From Actinacidiphila paucisporea (GTDB lineage Bacteria; Actinomycetota; Actinomycetes; Streptomycetales; Streptomycetaceae), in assembly GCF_900142575.1 (NCBI RefSeq), contig NZ_FRBI01000001.1, forward strand, positions 435,014 to 499,013: a stretch of DNA of 64,000 nt. The letters are read 5' to 3'. Both the position numbers and the translations under genes were made by a program. A model generated the notes under the pieces. The model ran no database searches, was not told the origin of the DNA, and worked only from the letters and a program-made list of their open reading frames with translations. This document shows positions 25,691-36,011 of this stretch, piece by piece; position 1 is the stretch's first letter, and each line of letters opens with the position of its first letter.

Positions 25691-26618
25691 GAACACCGAC
25701 TCCGTGATCCTCGACAGCGCCGCCGCCGCCACCAGCGGCCCCGCGCTGATCGCCGACGTGGACAAGCGCGACAAGCCGCGCAGCCTGTGGAACGACGCCT
25801 GGTACGACCTGCGACGCAAGCCGGTCTTCTACATATCGGCGCTGGTCATCCTCTTCCTGATCGTCATCGCGATCTGGCCGGGGCTGATCGCCACCGGCGA
25901 CCCGCTGCAGTGCCAGCTGATCAACTCGCTGAACGGGCCCAGCTCGGGCCACTGGTTCGGCTACGACCAGCAGGGCTGTGACGTCTACACCCGTACCGTC
26001 TACGGTGCCCGCGCCTCGGTCGAGGTCGGCATCTTCTCGACGGTCGGCGTGGCCGTGCTCGGCGCGGTGCTCGGCGGCCTGTCCGGCTACTTCGGCGGCT
26101 GGCTCGACGCGATCCTCTCCCGCATCAGCGACATCTTCTTCGGCATCCCGATCCTGCTCGGCGGCGTCGTCTTCCTGTCCGCGGTCAAGGGCGGCTCGGT
26201 GACCACCGTGTCGACCTTCATCATCCTGCTGGGCTGGCCGCAGCTGGCCCGTATCGCCCGCGGCGCGGTGATCACCGCGAAGGAGCAGGACTACGTGCTG
26301 GCCGCCAAGGCGCTCGGCGCCGGCCACGGCAGGGTCCTGCTGCGGCACATCGCCCCGAACGCGCTGGCTCCGGTCATCGTATGGTCCACCATCGCGCTCG
26401 GCACCTTCATTTCGCTGGAAGCGACACTGTCCTTCCTCGGCGTGGGCCTCAAGCCGCCGGCCGTCTCGTGGGGTATCGACATCTCCTCGGCGTCCGAGCA
26501 GATCCGCAACGCGCCGCACATGCTGCTGTGGCCCGCGGGTGCGCTCAGCGTGACGGTGCTGGCCTTCATCCTGCTCGGCGACGCGGTCCGCGACGCCCTC
26601 GACCCCAAGCTGCGCTAG
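25683..26618 (+). CDS. Peptide ABC transporter permease 2 (OppC/DppC type), operon 1
   Basis: A 311-residue permease. A cytoplasmic N-terminal stretch (PRSLWNDAWYDLRRKPVFYIS) precedes the first helix, as in all OppC proteins. The exterior domain has HWFGYDQQGCDVYTRTVYGAR, close to the usual GTDxxGRD motif but with Cys in place of Arg. The EAA loop is EQDYVLAAKALGAGHGRVLLRHIAPNAL. The end, LGDAVRDALDPKLR, is the standard OppC tail. It is translated in coupling with the preceding permease. Confidence 0.95.
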   Translation: MPENTDSVILDSAAAATSGPALIADVDKRDKPRSLWNDAWYDLRRKPVFYISALVILFLIVIAIWPGLIATGDPLQCQLINSLNGPSSGHWFGYDQQGCDVYTRTVYGARASVEVGIFSTVGVAVLGAVLGGLSGYFGGWLDAILSRISDIFFGIPILLGGVVFLSAVKGGSVTTVSTFIILLGWPQLARIARGAVITAKEQDYVLAAKALGAGHGRVLLRHIAPNALAPVIVWSTIALGTFISLEATLSFLGVGLKPPAVSWGIDISSASEQIRNAPHMLLWPAGALSVTVLAFILLGDAVRDALDPKLR

Positions 26619-26629
26619 GAGGGCGTACG

Positions 26630-27658
26630 TTGACTGTCATCGACGATATATCGGACGTTCCCACGCCTGACGCGAGCCTGGCGCCGCTGCTCGAAGTACG
26701 CGACCTGCACGTGGAGTTCCACACCCGGGACGGCGTCGCCAAGGCCGTGAACGGTGTCAACTACTCGGTGAGCGCCGGCGAGACCCTCGCCGTGCTCGGC
26801 GAGTCCGGCTCCGGCAAGTCGGTCTCCGCACAGGCGGTCATGGGCATCCTCGACATGCCGCCGGCCCGTATCCCCAAGGGCGAGATCTTCTTCCAGGGCC
26901 GCGACATGCTCAAGATGTCCGGCGAGGAGCGGCGGAAGATCCGCGGCCGGAAGATCGCGATGATCTTCCAGGACGCGCTGTCCTCCCTCAACCCGGTGCT
27001 CAGCGTGGGCTACCAGCTCGGCGAGATGTACCGGGTGCACCAGGGCCTGTCCCGCAAGGACGCCAAGGCCAAGGCCATCGAGCTGATGGACCGGGTGCGC
27101 ATCCCCGCCGCCAGGGAGCGGGTGGGCGACTACCCGCACCAGTTCTCCGGCGGTATGCGCCAGCGCATCATGATCGCCATGGCGCTGGCCCTGGAGCCCG
27201 ACCTGATCATCGCCGACGAGCCCACCACGGCTCTCGACGTGACGGTCCAGGCGCAGGTCATGGAACTGCTCGCGGAGCTGCAGCGCGAGTACAACATGGG
27301 CCTGATCCTGATCACCCACGACCTCGGCGTGGTCGCCGACGTCGCCGACAAGATCGCGGTGATGTACGCGGGCCGGATCGTCGAGGACGCCCCCGTCCAC
27401 GACATCTACGCCAAGCCCGCGCACCCGTACACCAAGGGCCTGCTCCAGTCGATCCCGCGGCTGGACCAGAAGGGCCAGGAGCTGTACGCGATCAAGGGCC
27501 TGCCGCCGAACCTGACGCGTATCCCGTCGGGCTGCGCCTTCAACCCGCGCTGCCCGATGGCGCAGGACATCTGCCGTACCGACGTGCCTCCGCTGCACCC
27601 GGTCGGCACGGCGCGCGGCAGCGCCTGCCACTTCTGGAAGGAGACCCTCGGTGAGTGA
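26630..27658 (+). CDS. Peptide ABC transporter ATPase (OppD/DppD type), operon 1
   Basis: A 342-residue ATP-binding protein. Walker A is GESGSGKS, the signature is FSGGMRQR, Walker B is [13 protein letters not shown], and the switch His lies in LITHDLG. The C-terminal oligopeptide-transporter extension includes [14 protein letters not shown] and a cysteine pattern ([15 protein letters not shown]) that in related proteins binds an Fe-S cluster. The start is TTG 26630, set by AGGAGGG (26617-26623), which overlaps the upstream stop codon. It pairs with the next ATPase to power import. It is nearly the same as the second-operon copy. Confidence 0.94.
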   Translation: MTVIDDISDVPTPDASLAPLLEVRDLHVEFHTRDGVAKAVNGVNYSVSAGETLAVLGESGSGKSVSAQAVMGILDMPPARIPKGEIFFQGRDMLKMSGEERRKIRGRKIAMIFQDALSSLNPVLSVGYQLGEMYRVHQGLSRKDAKAKAIELMDRVRIPAARERVGDYPHQFSGGMRQRIMIAMALALEPDLIIADEPTTALDVTVQAQVMELLAELQREYNMGLILITHDLGVVADVADKIAVMYAGRIVEDAPVHDIYAKPAHPYTKGLLQSIPRLDQKGQELYAIKGLPPNLTRIPSGCAFNPRCPMAQDICRTDVPPLHPVGTARGSACHFWKETLGE

Positions 27659-28796
27659 CACCACCCTCCCCAAGGACCCCGAGGACGCGGCGGCGACCGC
27701 GGCCGAGGCCGCCGTGCCCGATGCGGCGACCGCGCTGGTGGCCGAGGCTGCCGCCGCCCAGCTCGCGGACCGGGAGCCGATCCTCCAGGTGCGCAACCTG
27801 GTCAAGCACTTCCCGCTGACCCAGGGCATCATCGTCAAGCGGCAGATCGGCGCGGTCAAGGCCGTCGACGGCGTCTCGTTCGACCTGTACGCCGGCGAGA
27901 CGCTGGGCATCGTGGGCGAGTCCGGCTGCGGCAAGTCCACCGTCGCCAAGCTGCTGATGAACCTGGAGCAGGTCACCGCGGGCGAGGTCTTCTACAAGGG
28001 CCAGGACATCACCAAGCTGTCGGGCCGCGCGCTCAAGGCGGTGCGGCGCAACATCCAGATGGTGTTCCAGGACCCCTACACCTCGCTCAACCCGCGGATG
28101 ACGGTCGGCGACATCATCGGTGAGCCGTTCGACATCCACCCGGAGGTGGCGCCCAAGGGCGACCGCCGCAAGCGGGTCGAGGAACTGCTCGACGTCGTCG
28201 GCCTGAACCCCGAGTACATCAACCGCTACCCGCACCAGTTCTCCGGCGGCCAGCGCCAGCGCATCGGCATCGCCCGCGGCCTCGCGCTCAACCCGGAGAT
28301 CATCATCTGCGACGAGCCCGTCTCGGCGCTGGACGTGTCGGTGCAGGCGCAGGTCATCAACCTGATGGAGAAGCTGCAGGACGAGTTCAACCTGTCCTAC
28401 ATCTTCATCGCGCACGACCTGTCGATCGTGCGGCACATCTCGGACCGCGTCGGCGTGATGTACCTGGGCAAGATCGCGGAGATCGGCTCGGACGCCGAGA
28501 TCTACGAGCACCCCACCCACCCGTACACCCAGGCGCTGCTGTCCGCGGTGCCGGTGCCCGACCCCGAGGCGCGCGAGCACCGGGAGCGGATCATCCTGTC
28601 GGGTGACGTGCCCTCGCCGGCGAACCCGCCGTCCGGGTGCCGCTTCCGCACCCGCTGCTGGAAGGCGGAGGACCGGTGCGCGCTGGAGGAGCCGCTGCTG
28701 GCGATCCCGACCCGGTTCGCGAACGTCGACACCCCGGCGAAGCACGAGTCCGCGTGCCACTTCGCCGAGGAGAAGGACGTGGTGGGCGCCGCCTGA
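27651..28796 (+). CDS. Peptide ABC transporter ATPase (OppF/DppF type), operon 1
   Basis: A 381-residue ATP-binding protein. An Ala-rich 40-residue N-terminal extension comes before the ATPase core ([18 protein letters not shown]). Walker A is GESGCGKST, the Q loop is [14 protein letters not shown], the signature is FSGGQRQR, Walker B is [13 protein letters not shown], and the His switch is IAHDLS. The end has the OppF family cysteines ([21 protein letters not shown]). GTG 27651 overlaps the previous stop by 8 bases. A strong terminator follows, closing the operon. Confidence 0.94.
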   Translation: MSDTTLPKDPEDAAATAAEAAVPDAATALVAEAAAAQLADREPILQVRNLVKHFPLTQGIIVKRQIGAVKAVDGVSFDLYAGETLGIVGESGCGKSTVAKLLMNLEQVTAGEVFYKGQDITKLSGRALKAVRRNIQMVFQDPYTSLNPRMTVGDIIGEPFDIHPEVAPKGDRRKRVEELLDVVGLNPEYINRYPHQFSGGQRQRIGIARGLALNPEIIICDEPVSALDVSVQAQVINLMEKLQDEFNLSYIFIAHDLSIVRHISDRVGVMYLGKIAEIGSDAEIYEHPTHPYTQALLSAVPVPDPEAREHRERIILSGDVPSPANPPSGCRFRTRCWKAEDRCALEEPLLAIPTRFANVDTPAKHESACHFAEEKDVVGAA

Positions 28797-28821
28797 CCGG
28801 GCCCGTCCGCAACAGCACCGC

Positions 28822-28853
28822 AGAAGGGGCGCCCCCGCCGGGGCGCCCCTTCT
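28822..28853 (+). terminator. Terminator of peptide transporter operon 1
   Basis: A perfect 14-base stem AGAAGGGGCGCCCC/GGGGCGCCCCTTCT (28822-28835 and 28840-28853) with a 4-base loop, 25 bases after the operon's last stop. Confidence 0.9.
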
Positions 28854-28933
28854 GACGTCGGGTCGCGCTCTGGCCAACGCATTGGGTACGCGACACGCAG
28901 GATGAGAAGTGCGGCTTTGCCGCAATTGCTGTG

Positions 28934-28967
28934 TCATGGGTAACGAAGTGTCATTTGTGACCCATGA
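28934..28967 (+). promoter_or_regulatory. Inverted repeat overlapping the ribosome site of binding-protein gene 2
   Basis: Arms TCATGGGTAAC (28934-28944) and GTGACCCATGA (28957-28967) match in 10 of 11 positions. The right arm runs into the Shine-Dalgarno GAGGAGG (28966-28972) of ATG 28979. It may be an operator or an RNA stem that hides the ribosome site. Confidence 0.45.
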
Positions 28968-28978
28968 GGAGGCACGCG

Positions 28979-30631
28979 ATGCGCGGAGCCACGCGCGTGA
29001 AGTGGGCCGTCGGCGTGACCGTCGTCGCCCTGACGGCCGCCGCCTGCGGCAGCAGCGGTGACAGCGGCGGAAGCGGCAGCTCGACGGGCGGCAGCGGCGG
29101 CGGCATCGTACGGGCCTCCTGGGGCGACCCGCAGAACCCGCTGGAGCCGGCCAACACCAACGAGGTGCAGGGCGGCAAGGTGCTCGACATGGTCTTCCGC
29201 GGGCTGAAGATCTACAACCCGAAGACCGCCAAGGCCGAGAACATGATCGCCCAGTCGATCACGTCCACCGACTCGCAGAACTTCGACATCAAGCTCAAGA
29301 CCGGCTGGACCTTCAGCAACGGCGAGCCGGTCAACGCCGACTCCTTCATCAACGCCTGGAACTTCGACACCCAGCTGAAGAACGCCCAGCTCAACGCCAG
29401 CTTCTTCAGCTACATCGACGGTTACGACAAGGTGCACCCCGACGCCCAGGGCGCGAAGGCCTCCGCGACCACGCTGTCGGGCCTCACGAAGGTCTCCGAC
29501 ACCGAGTTCAAGGTCAGGCTCAACCAGAAGTTCGCGCTCTTCCCCGACACCCTGGGCTACGCGGCCTTCGACCCGCTGCCGCAGGCGTTCTTCACCAACC
29601 GTCAGGCGTGGCTCGCCAAGCCGATCGGCAACGGACCGTACGAGATCTCCTCGTACACCAAGGGCTCCAAGATGGAGCTGAAGAAGTGGGACGGCTACAA
29701 GGGCCCCGACCCGGCGCAGAACGGCGGGGTCGAGCTGCGGGTCTACACCGACAACAACACCGCGTACACCGACCTGCAGGCCGGCAACATCGACCTGGTC
29801 GACGACATCCCGGTCACCCAGCTGCGGAACGTCAAGAGCGACCTCGGCAGCCGCTACATCAACGAGCCGGCCGGCATCATCCAGACCATCTCCTTCCCGC
29901 TGTACAGCCCGCGCTGGTCCTCGGCGAACTCGGCGAAGGTCCGGCAGGGCCTGTCGATGGCGATCAACCGCCAGCAGATCACCGACCAGATCTTCCAGCA
30001 GACCCGCACCCCGGCCACCGACTGGACCTCCCCGGTGCTCGGTGACGCCGGCGGTTACAAGGCCGGGCTGTGCGGCCAGGAGTGCACCTTCAACGCGAGC
30101 AAGGCCAAGCAGCTGATCGCCGAGGGCGGCGGCCTGCCCGGCGGCAGGATCACCATCTCCTACAACGCGGACACCGGCTCGCACAAGGAGTGGATCGACG
30201 CGGTCTGCAACAGCATCAACAACGCGCTGGGCAACAACAAGGCCTGCGTCGGCGCCCCGGTCGGCACCTTCGCCGACTTCCGCAACCGCATCACCAGCAA
30301 GCAGATGAACGACCCCTTCCGGGCCGGCTGGCAGATGGACTACCCGCTGATCCAGGACTTCCTGCAGCCGCAGTACTACACCGGCGCCTCGTCGAACGAC
30401 TCGCACTACAGCAACGCCAACTTCGACAAGCTGGTCAACCAGGCCAACGCGGCAGGCTCGGCGAGCGACTCCGTGAGCACGTTCCAGAAGGCGGAGAAGC
30501 AGCTGGTCACCGACATGCCCGCGATCCCGCTGTGGTACCAGAACGGCAGCGCCGGCTACTCGACCAACCTCTCCAACGTCGCGCTGAACCCCTTCAGCGT
30601 GCCCGTCTACAACGAGATCAAGGTCAAGTGA
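28979..30631 (+). CDS. Oligopeptide ABC transporter substrate-binding lipoprotein 2 (BldKB-like)
   Basis: A 550-residue SBP_bac_5 lipoprotein, paralogue of the operon 1 protein. The signal MRGATRVKWAVGVTVVALT ends at Cys in TAAAC, followed by a long Gly/Ser linker. The mature start VRASWGDPQNPLEPANTNE is almost the same as in copy 1, and the core motifs follow in the same order (IGNGPYEISSYTKG, RQGLSMAINRQQI, MPAIPLWYQNGSAGY). One difference is CGQECTFN at about 365, a Cys pair missing from copy 1, close to the ligand pocket region. ATG 28979 has GAGGAGG 6 bases upstream. Confidence 0.9.
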   Translation: MRGATRVKWAVGVTVVALTAAACGSSGDSGGSGSSTGGSGGGIVRASWGDPQNPLEPANTNEVQGGKVLDMVFRGLKIYNPKTAKAENMIAQSITSTDSQNFDIKLKTGWTFSNGEPVNADSFINAWNFDTQLKNAQLNASFFSYIDGYDKVHPDAQGAKASATTLSGLTKVSDTEFKVRLNQKFALFPDTLGYAAFDPLPQAFFTNRQAWLAKPIGNGPYEISSYTKGSKMELKKWDGYKGPDPAQNGGVELRVYTDNNTAYTDLQAGNIDLVDDIPVTQLRNVKSDLGSRYINEPAGIIQTISFPLYSPRWSSANSAKVRQGLSMAINRQQITDQIFQQTRTPATDWTSPVLGDAGGYKAGLCGQECTFNASKAKQLIAEGGGLPGGRITISYNADTGSHKEWIDAVCNSINNALGNNKACVGAPVGTFADFRNRITSKQMNDPFRAGWQMDYPLIQDFLQPQYYTGASSNDSHYSNANFDKLVNQANAAGSASDSVSTFQKAEKQLVTDMPAIPLWYQNGSAGYSTNLSNVALNPFSVPVYNEIKVK

Positions 30632-30638
30632 CACCGCG

Positions 30639-30687
30639 GCCGGGAGCCGCCGCACCGGTCGGAGCACCGGCGCCGGCGGCCCCCGGC
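30639..30687 (+). terminator. Hairpin between binding-protein and permease genes, operon 2
   Basis: GCCGGG-A-GCCGCCG (30639-30652) pairs with CGGCGGC-C-CCCGGC (30674-30687), 13 pairs with one mismatch. It begins 8 bases after the binding-protein stop, as in operons 1 and 3, and probably shields that mRNA or causes partial termination. Confidence 0.55.
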
Positions 30688-30722
30688 CCCCTTACTCCCC
30701 GGAACTCCCCGGAAGGCTCCGT

Positions 30723-31646
30723 ATGGGACGCTATGTGATCCGGCGGCTGCTCCAGATGATCCCGGTGTTCATCGGCAGCACGTTCCTGATCTTCTTCATG
30801 GTCTACGCGCTCGGCGACCCGGTCGCCGCGCTGTTCGGCGACCGCGCGCCCGACCCGGCCACCGCCGCGCAGATCCGGGCCGACCTGCACCTCAACGACC
30901 CGTTGTGGAAGCAGTACCTGATCTACATGAAGAACATCTTCACCGGTGACTTCGGCACCGCCTTCAACGGGGAGTCCGTCACCAGCCTGATGGGCAGCGC
31001 CTTCCCGGTCACCATCAGGCTGACCATCGTGGCGATCCTCTTCGAGATCGTCATCGGCATCGCGCTGGGCGTGCTGACCGGCATGAAGCGCGGCAAGCCG
31101 GTGGACACCGGGGTGCTGCTGCTCACCCTGGTGGTGATCTCGGTGCCGACCTTCGTCACCGGTTACGTCCTGCAGTACCTGTTCGGCGTGCAGTGGGGGT
31201 GGGTCAGCCCCTCGGTCTCCCCCGAGGCGCCCTTCAACGAGCTGATCCTGCCGGGACTGGTGCTGGCGCTGGTCTCGCTCGCCTACGTCACCCGGCTGAC
31301 CCGCACCTCGATCGCCGAGAACACCCGCGCCGACTACCTGCGCACCGCGGTCGCCAAGGGGCTGCCGCGGCGCCGGATCATCGTCAGGCACCTGCTGCGC
31401 AACTCGCTGATCCCGGTGGTCACCTTCATCGGCACCGACGTCGGCTTCCTCATGGGCGGTGCCATCGTCACCGAGCGGATCTTCAACATCCACGGCGTCG
31501 GCTACCAGCTCTACCAGGGCATCCTGCGCAACAACGCGCCGACCGTGGTCGGCTTCGTCACCATCCTGGTGCTGGTCTTCCTGATCGCGAACCTGCTGGT
31601 CGACCTGCTCTACGCGGTCCTGGACCCGAGGATCCGTTATGCCTGA
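30723..31646 (+). CDS. Peptide ABC transporter permease 1 (OppB/DppB type), operon 2
   Basis: A 307-residue permease, the same length as the operon 1 copy and collinear with it (MGRYVIRRLLQMIPVFIGST start, LLVDLLYAVLDPRIRYA end). The EAA loop is IAENTRADYLRTAVAKGLPRRR. Most differences are in the outer loops (GWVSPSVSPEAPFNELI against GVVHPSVGEGAPFKDLF), where substrate selection or binding-protein docking occurs. Its stop overlaps the next ATG by 8 bases, again as in operon 1. Confidence 0.95.
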   Translation: MGRYVIRRLLQMIPVFIGSTFLIFFMVYALGDPVAALFGDRAPDPATAAQIRADLHLNDPLWKQYLIYMKNIFTGDFGTAFNGESVTSLMGSAFPVTIRLTIVAILFEIVIGIALGVLTGMKRGKPVDTGVLLLTLVVISVPTFVTGYVLQYLFGVQWGWVSPSVSPEAPFNELILPGLVLALVSLAYVTRLTRTSIAENTRADYLRTAVAKGLPRRRIIVRHLLRNSLIPVVTFIGTDVGFLMGGAIVTERIFNIHGVGYQLYQGILRNNAPTVVGFVTILVLVFLIANLLVDLLYAVLDPRIRYA

Positions 31647-32631
31647 GAACAACCCGCTGGACCCGGAACAGGGCCCCATCGCCCCCGGCGGCGGCTACGG
31701 CGCCGGCATGGACCTGGCGGCCTCCGACGCCGACACCCTGGAGCGCGCCCCCGGCCACGGCCAGGAGCCGGGCGGCCCGGCGGGCAAGCCGCGCAGCCTG
31801 TGGTCCGACGCCTGGCGCGACCTGCGGCGCAACCCCGTCTTCATCATCTCGGTGCTGATCATCCTCTTCCTGGTCTTCATCTCGCTGTGGCCGGGCACCA
31901 TCGCCACCCAGGACCCGCTCCAGGCCAACCTGCAGAAGTCGCAGGCCGGCTCCGAGCCCGGCCACCCGTTCGGCTTCGACTCGCAGGGCCGCGACGTCTA
32001 CACCCGGGTGGTCTACGGGGCCCGCGCCTCGGTCACGGTCGGCGTGTGCGCGACCGCCGGGGTGGTGCTGCTCGGCAGCGTGCTGGGCGGCCTGGCAGGC
32101 TTCTTCGGCGGCTGGTGGGACGCGATCCTGTCCCGGATCAGCGACGTCTTCTTCGGCATCCCGGTGGTGCTGGGCGGCCTGGTCTTCCTGTCCGTGGTCA
32201 CCAACAGCACCGTCTGGCCGGTGGTCGGCTTCATGGTGCTGCTCGGCTGGCCGCAGATCGCCCGTATCGCCCGCGGCTCGGTCATCACCGCCCGGCAGAA
32301 CGACTACGTCCAGGCGGGCAGGGCGCTGGGTGCCGGCAACTCCCGGCTGCTGCTGCGGCACATCGCGCCCAACGCCGTCGCCCCGGTGATCGTCGTCGGC
32401 ACCATCGCGCTGGGCACGTACATCGCCCTGGAGGCCACGCTGTCCTACCTCGGCGTCGGCCTCAAACCGCCCACCGTCTCCTGGGGGATCGATATCTCCG
32501 ACGCGTCCAACCAGATCCGCAACGCCCCGCACATGCTGCTGTGGCCCGCCGGCGCGCTGAGCCTGACCGTCCTGGCGTTCATCATGCTCGGCGACGCGGT
32601 GCGCGACGCCCTCGACCCCAAGCTGCGCTGA
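31639..32631 (+). CDS. Peptide ABC transporter permease 2 (OppC/DppC type), operon 2
   Basis: A 330-residue permease. The N-terminal cytoplasmic tail is about 20 residues longer than in operon 1 and Gly/Pro-rich. The exterior motif is FGFDSQGRDVYTRVVYGAR with the usual Arg. The EAA loop is QNDYVQAGRALGAGNSRLLLRH, and the tail is LGDAVRDALDPKLR. Six helices are expected. It forms the channel with the preceding protein. Confidence 0.95.
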   Translation: MPENNPLDPEQGPIAPGGGYGAGMDLAASDADTLERAPGHGQEPGGPAGKPRSLWSDAWRDLRRNPVFIISVLIILFLVFISLWPGTIATQDPLQANLQKSQAGSEPGHPFGFDSQGRDVYTRVVYGARASVTVGVCATAGVVLLGSVLGGLAGFFGGWWDAILSRISDVFFGIPVVLGGLVFLSVVTNSTVWPVVGFMVLLGWPQIARIARGSVITARQNDYVQAGRALGAGNSRLLLRHIAPNAVAPVIVVGTIALGTYIALEATLSYLGVGLKPPTVSWGIDISDASNQIRNAPHMLLWPAGALSLTVLAFIMLGDAVRDALDPKLR

Positions 32632-33662
32632 GGAGCCCGCCGATATGGCCACGAGTGTCGAGCTGAGCACCGAAGAAGGCGGTACGTACAGCGGGCCGCT
32701 GCTCGACGTACGCAACCTGCACGTGGAATTCCGCACCAGGGAGGGGGTCGCCAGGGCGGTCAACGGCGTGGAGTACTCGGTCGACGCGGGCGAGACCCTC
32801 GCCGTGCTCGGCGAGTCGGGCTCCGGCAAGTCGGTCACCGCCCAGGCGATCATGGGCATCCTGGACTCGCCGCCGGGCTTCGTCACCCAGGGGAAGATCA
32901 TCTTCCAGGGCCGCGACCTGCTCACGCTGGGCGGCGAGGAGCGCCGCAAGGTGCGCGGCGCCCGGATGGCGATGATCTTCCAGGACGCGCTGTCCTCGCT
33001 CAACCCGGTGCTGAACGTCGGCGAGCAGCTGGGCGAGATGTTCACCGTGCACCGCGGGATGTCCCGCAAGGAGGCCCGCGCTCGCGCGGTCGAGCTGATG
33101 GAGCGGGTGCGCATCCCGGCCGCCAAGGAGCGGATCAGGAGCTATCCGCACCAGTTCTCCGGCGGTATGCGGCAGCGGGTGATGATCGCCATGGCGATGG
33201 CGCTGGAACCCGAGCTGATCATCGCCGACGAGCCCACCACCGCCCTCGACGTCACCGTGCAGGCCCAGGTGATGGACCTGCTCGCGGAGCTGCAGCGCGA
33301 GTACAACATGGGGCTGATCCTGATCACCCACGACCTCGGCGTGGTCGCCGACGTCGCCGACAAGATCGCGGTGATGTACGCGGGGCGCATCGTGGAGACC
33401 TCGCCGGTCCACGACATCTACCGGGCCCCCGCCCACCCGTACACCAAGGGCCTGCTCGACTCGATCCCGCGGCTGGACCAGAAGGGGCAGGAGCTGTACG
33501 CGATCAAGGGCCTGCCGCCGAACCTGCTGCACATCCCGTCGGGCTGCGCCTTCCACCCGCGCTGCCCGAGGGCGCGGGACGTCTGCCGCACCGACGACCC
33601 CCCGCTCTACCGGGTCAGCCAGCACCGGGCCAGCGCCTGCCACTTCTGGAAGGAGACCCTCG

Positions 33663-34748
<1,086 letters not shown>

Positions 34749-34794
34749 GGCCGGCCCCACCGGGTCCCGCGGCCGGAGCCGTACGGGCCCGGGG

Positions 34795-34836
34795 CCGTAC
34801 GGACCGCGCCGGGGCCGTTCGGCGCGGTCCGTACGG
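34795..34836. terminator. Bidirectional terminator between convergent transporter operons 2 and 3
   Basis: A perfect 16-base stem CCGTACGGACCGCGCC/GGCGCGGTCCGTACGG (34795-34810 and 34821-34836) with a 10-base loop. It lies between stop codons at 34748 (plus) and 34841 (minus), so it serves both. Confidence 0.88.
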
Positions 34837-34840
34837 CGGC

Positions 34841-35971
34841 TCACTGCGGACGGTCGGAGACGTCCTCGAGCGCGGCGAGTGCCGGGTCCATCACGATGTC
34901 CTCGTCGCGCGCGGCGATCGTCGGCTCCTCGGGGAAGTGGCAGGCGGTCAGATGCCCCTCCTCGGCGCCGGCCAGCCGGATCAGCGGCGGCTCCTCGACG
35001 GCGCACTTGTCCGCGGCCTTCCAGCAGCGGGTGCGGAAGCGGCACCCGGAGGGCGGGTTGATCGGCGACGGCACGTCACCGGCCAGCCGGATCCGCTCGC
35101 GTTCGCGCTCCTCGCCCTCCAGCTCCACCTCGGGCACCGCCGACAGCAGCGCGTGGGTGTACGGGTGGCGCGGGCGCTGGTAGATCGAGTCCCGGTCGCC
35201 GACCTCCACGATCTTGCCCAGGTACATCACCGCGACCCGCTGGGAGAAGTGCCGGACGATCGCCAGGTCGTGCGCGATGAACAGGAACGCGATGCCCATC
35301 TCGCGCTGCACCTGCTGGAGCAGGTTGACCACCTGGGCCTGGATGGAGACGTCCAGCGCCGAGACCGGCTCGTCGGCCACGATCAGCCTGGGTTCCAGCG
35401 CCAGCGCCCTGGCCACCCCGATGCGCTGCCGCTGGCCGCCGGAGAACTCGTGCGGGAAGCGGTTGAAGTGCTCGGGGTTGAGGCCGACGGTCTCCAGCAG
35501 CTCGCGGACCCGTTTCTCCCGGCCGCCGGGCGGGTTGATGCCGTTGATCTCCATCGGGCCGCCGATGATGGTGCCCACCGTCTGCCGCGGGTTCAGCGAC
35601 GAGTACGGGTCCTGGAAGATCATCTGGATCTCGGACCTGACCGGCGCCAGCTCCTTGCGGGTGGCGTGCGAGATGTCCTGGCCGCGGTAGCTGACGGTGC
35701 CCGCGGTGGGTTCCAGCAGCCGGGTGATCAGCCGCCCGGTGGTGGACTTGCCGCAGCCGGACTCGCCGACCAGGCCGAAGCTCTCGGCCGCCCGCACGGT
35801 CAGGTCGATGCCGTCCACCGCCTGCACCGTGCCGACCTGGCGTTTGAACGGGAAACCGCCCATCACGGGAAAGTGCTTGGTGAGCCCGCTGACCTGCAGC
35901 AGGGTCTCGCCGGCCGGTTCGCCGGCGGCGGCCGCTGCCGGTGCCTTGGACAGTGAGATGTCGTTGCTCAT
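34841..35971 (-). CDS. Peptide ABC transporter ATPase (OppF/DppF type), operon 3
   Basis: A 376-residue ATPase, last gene of the third transporter. Motifs: LLQVSGLTKHFPVMGG, Walker [11 protein letters not shown] loop MIFQDPYSSLNPRQ, signature FSGGQRQR, Walker [14 protein letters not shown], His switch IAHDLAIVRH, and [19 protein letters not shown] at the end. It is more distant from the other two OppF proteins than they are from each other. A 35-residue acidic tail (ARDEDIVMDPALAALED) is unique to this copy. The start is ATG 35971, 40 bases after the preceding ATPase gene. Confidence 0.93.
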   Translation of the reverse strand: MSNDISLSKAPAAAAAGEPAGETLLQVSGLTKHFPVMGGFPFKRQVGTVQAVDGIDLTVRAAESFGLVGESGCGKSTTGRLITRLLEPTAGTVSYRGQDISHATRKELAPVRSEIQMIFQDPYSSLNPRQTVGTIIGGPMEINGINPPGGREKRVRELLETVGLNPEHFNRFPHEFSGGQRQRIGVARALALEPRLIVADEPVSALDVSIQAQVVNLLQQVQREMGIAFLFIAHDLAIVRHFSQRVAVMYLGKIVEVGDRDSIYQRPRHPYTHALLSAVPEVELEGEERERERIRLAGDVPSPINPPSGCRFRTRCWKAADKCAVEEPPLIRLAGAEEGHLTACHFPEEPTIAARDEDIVMDPALAALEDVSDRPQ

Positions 35972-36011
35972 GTGATGCCTGCCTGCCACTCTTCTCTCGC
36001 GGGCTGACCGG

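Noticed and set aside
25683..26618. Cys in place of Arg in the GRD motif of the operon 1 permease, considered as an inactivating change
   Set aside because: The rest of the permease is intact and the exterior motif is not catalytic; alone it is weak evidence for loss of function.
28884..28889. GGGTAC upstream of binding-protein gene 2 as a SigB -10 element
   Set aside because: No GNNT element lies 14-16 bases upstream of it.
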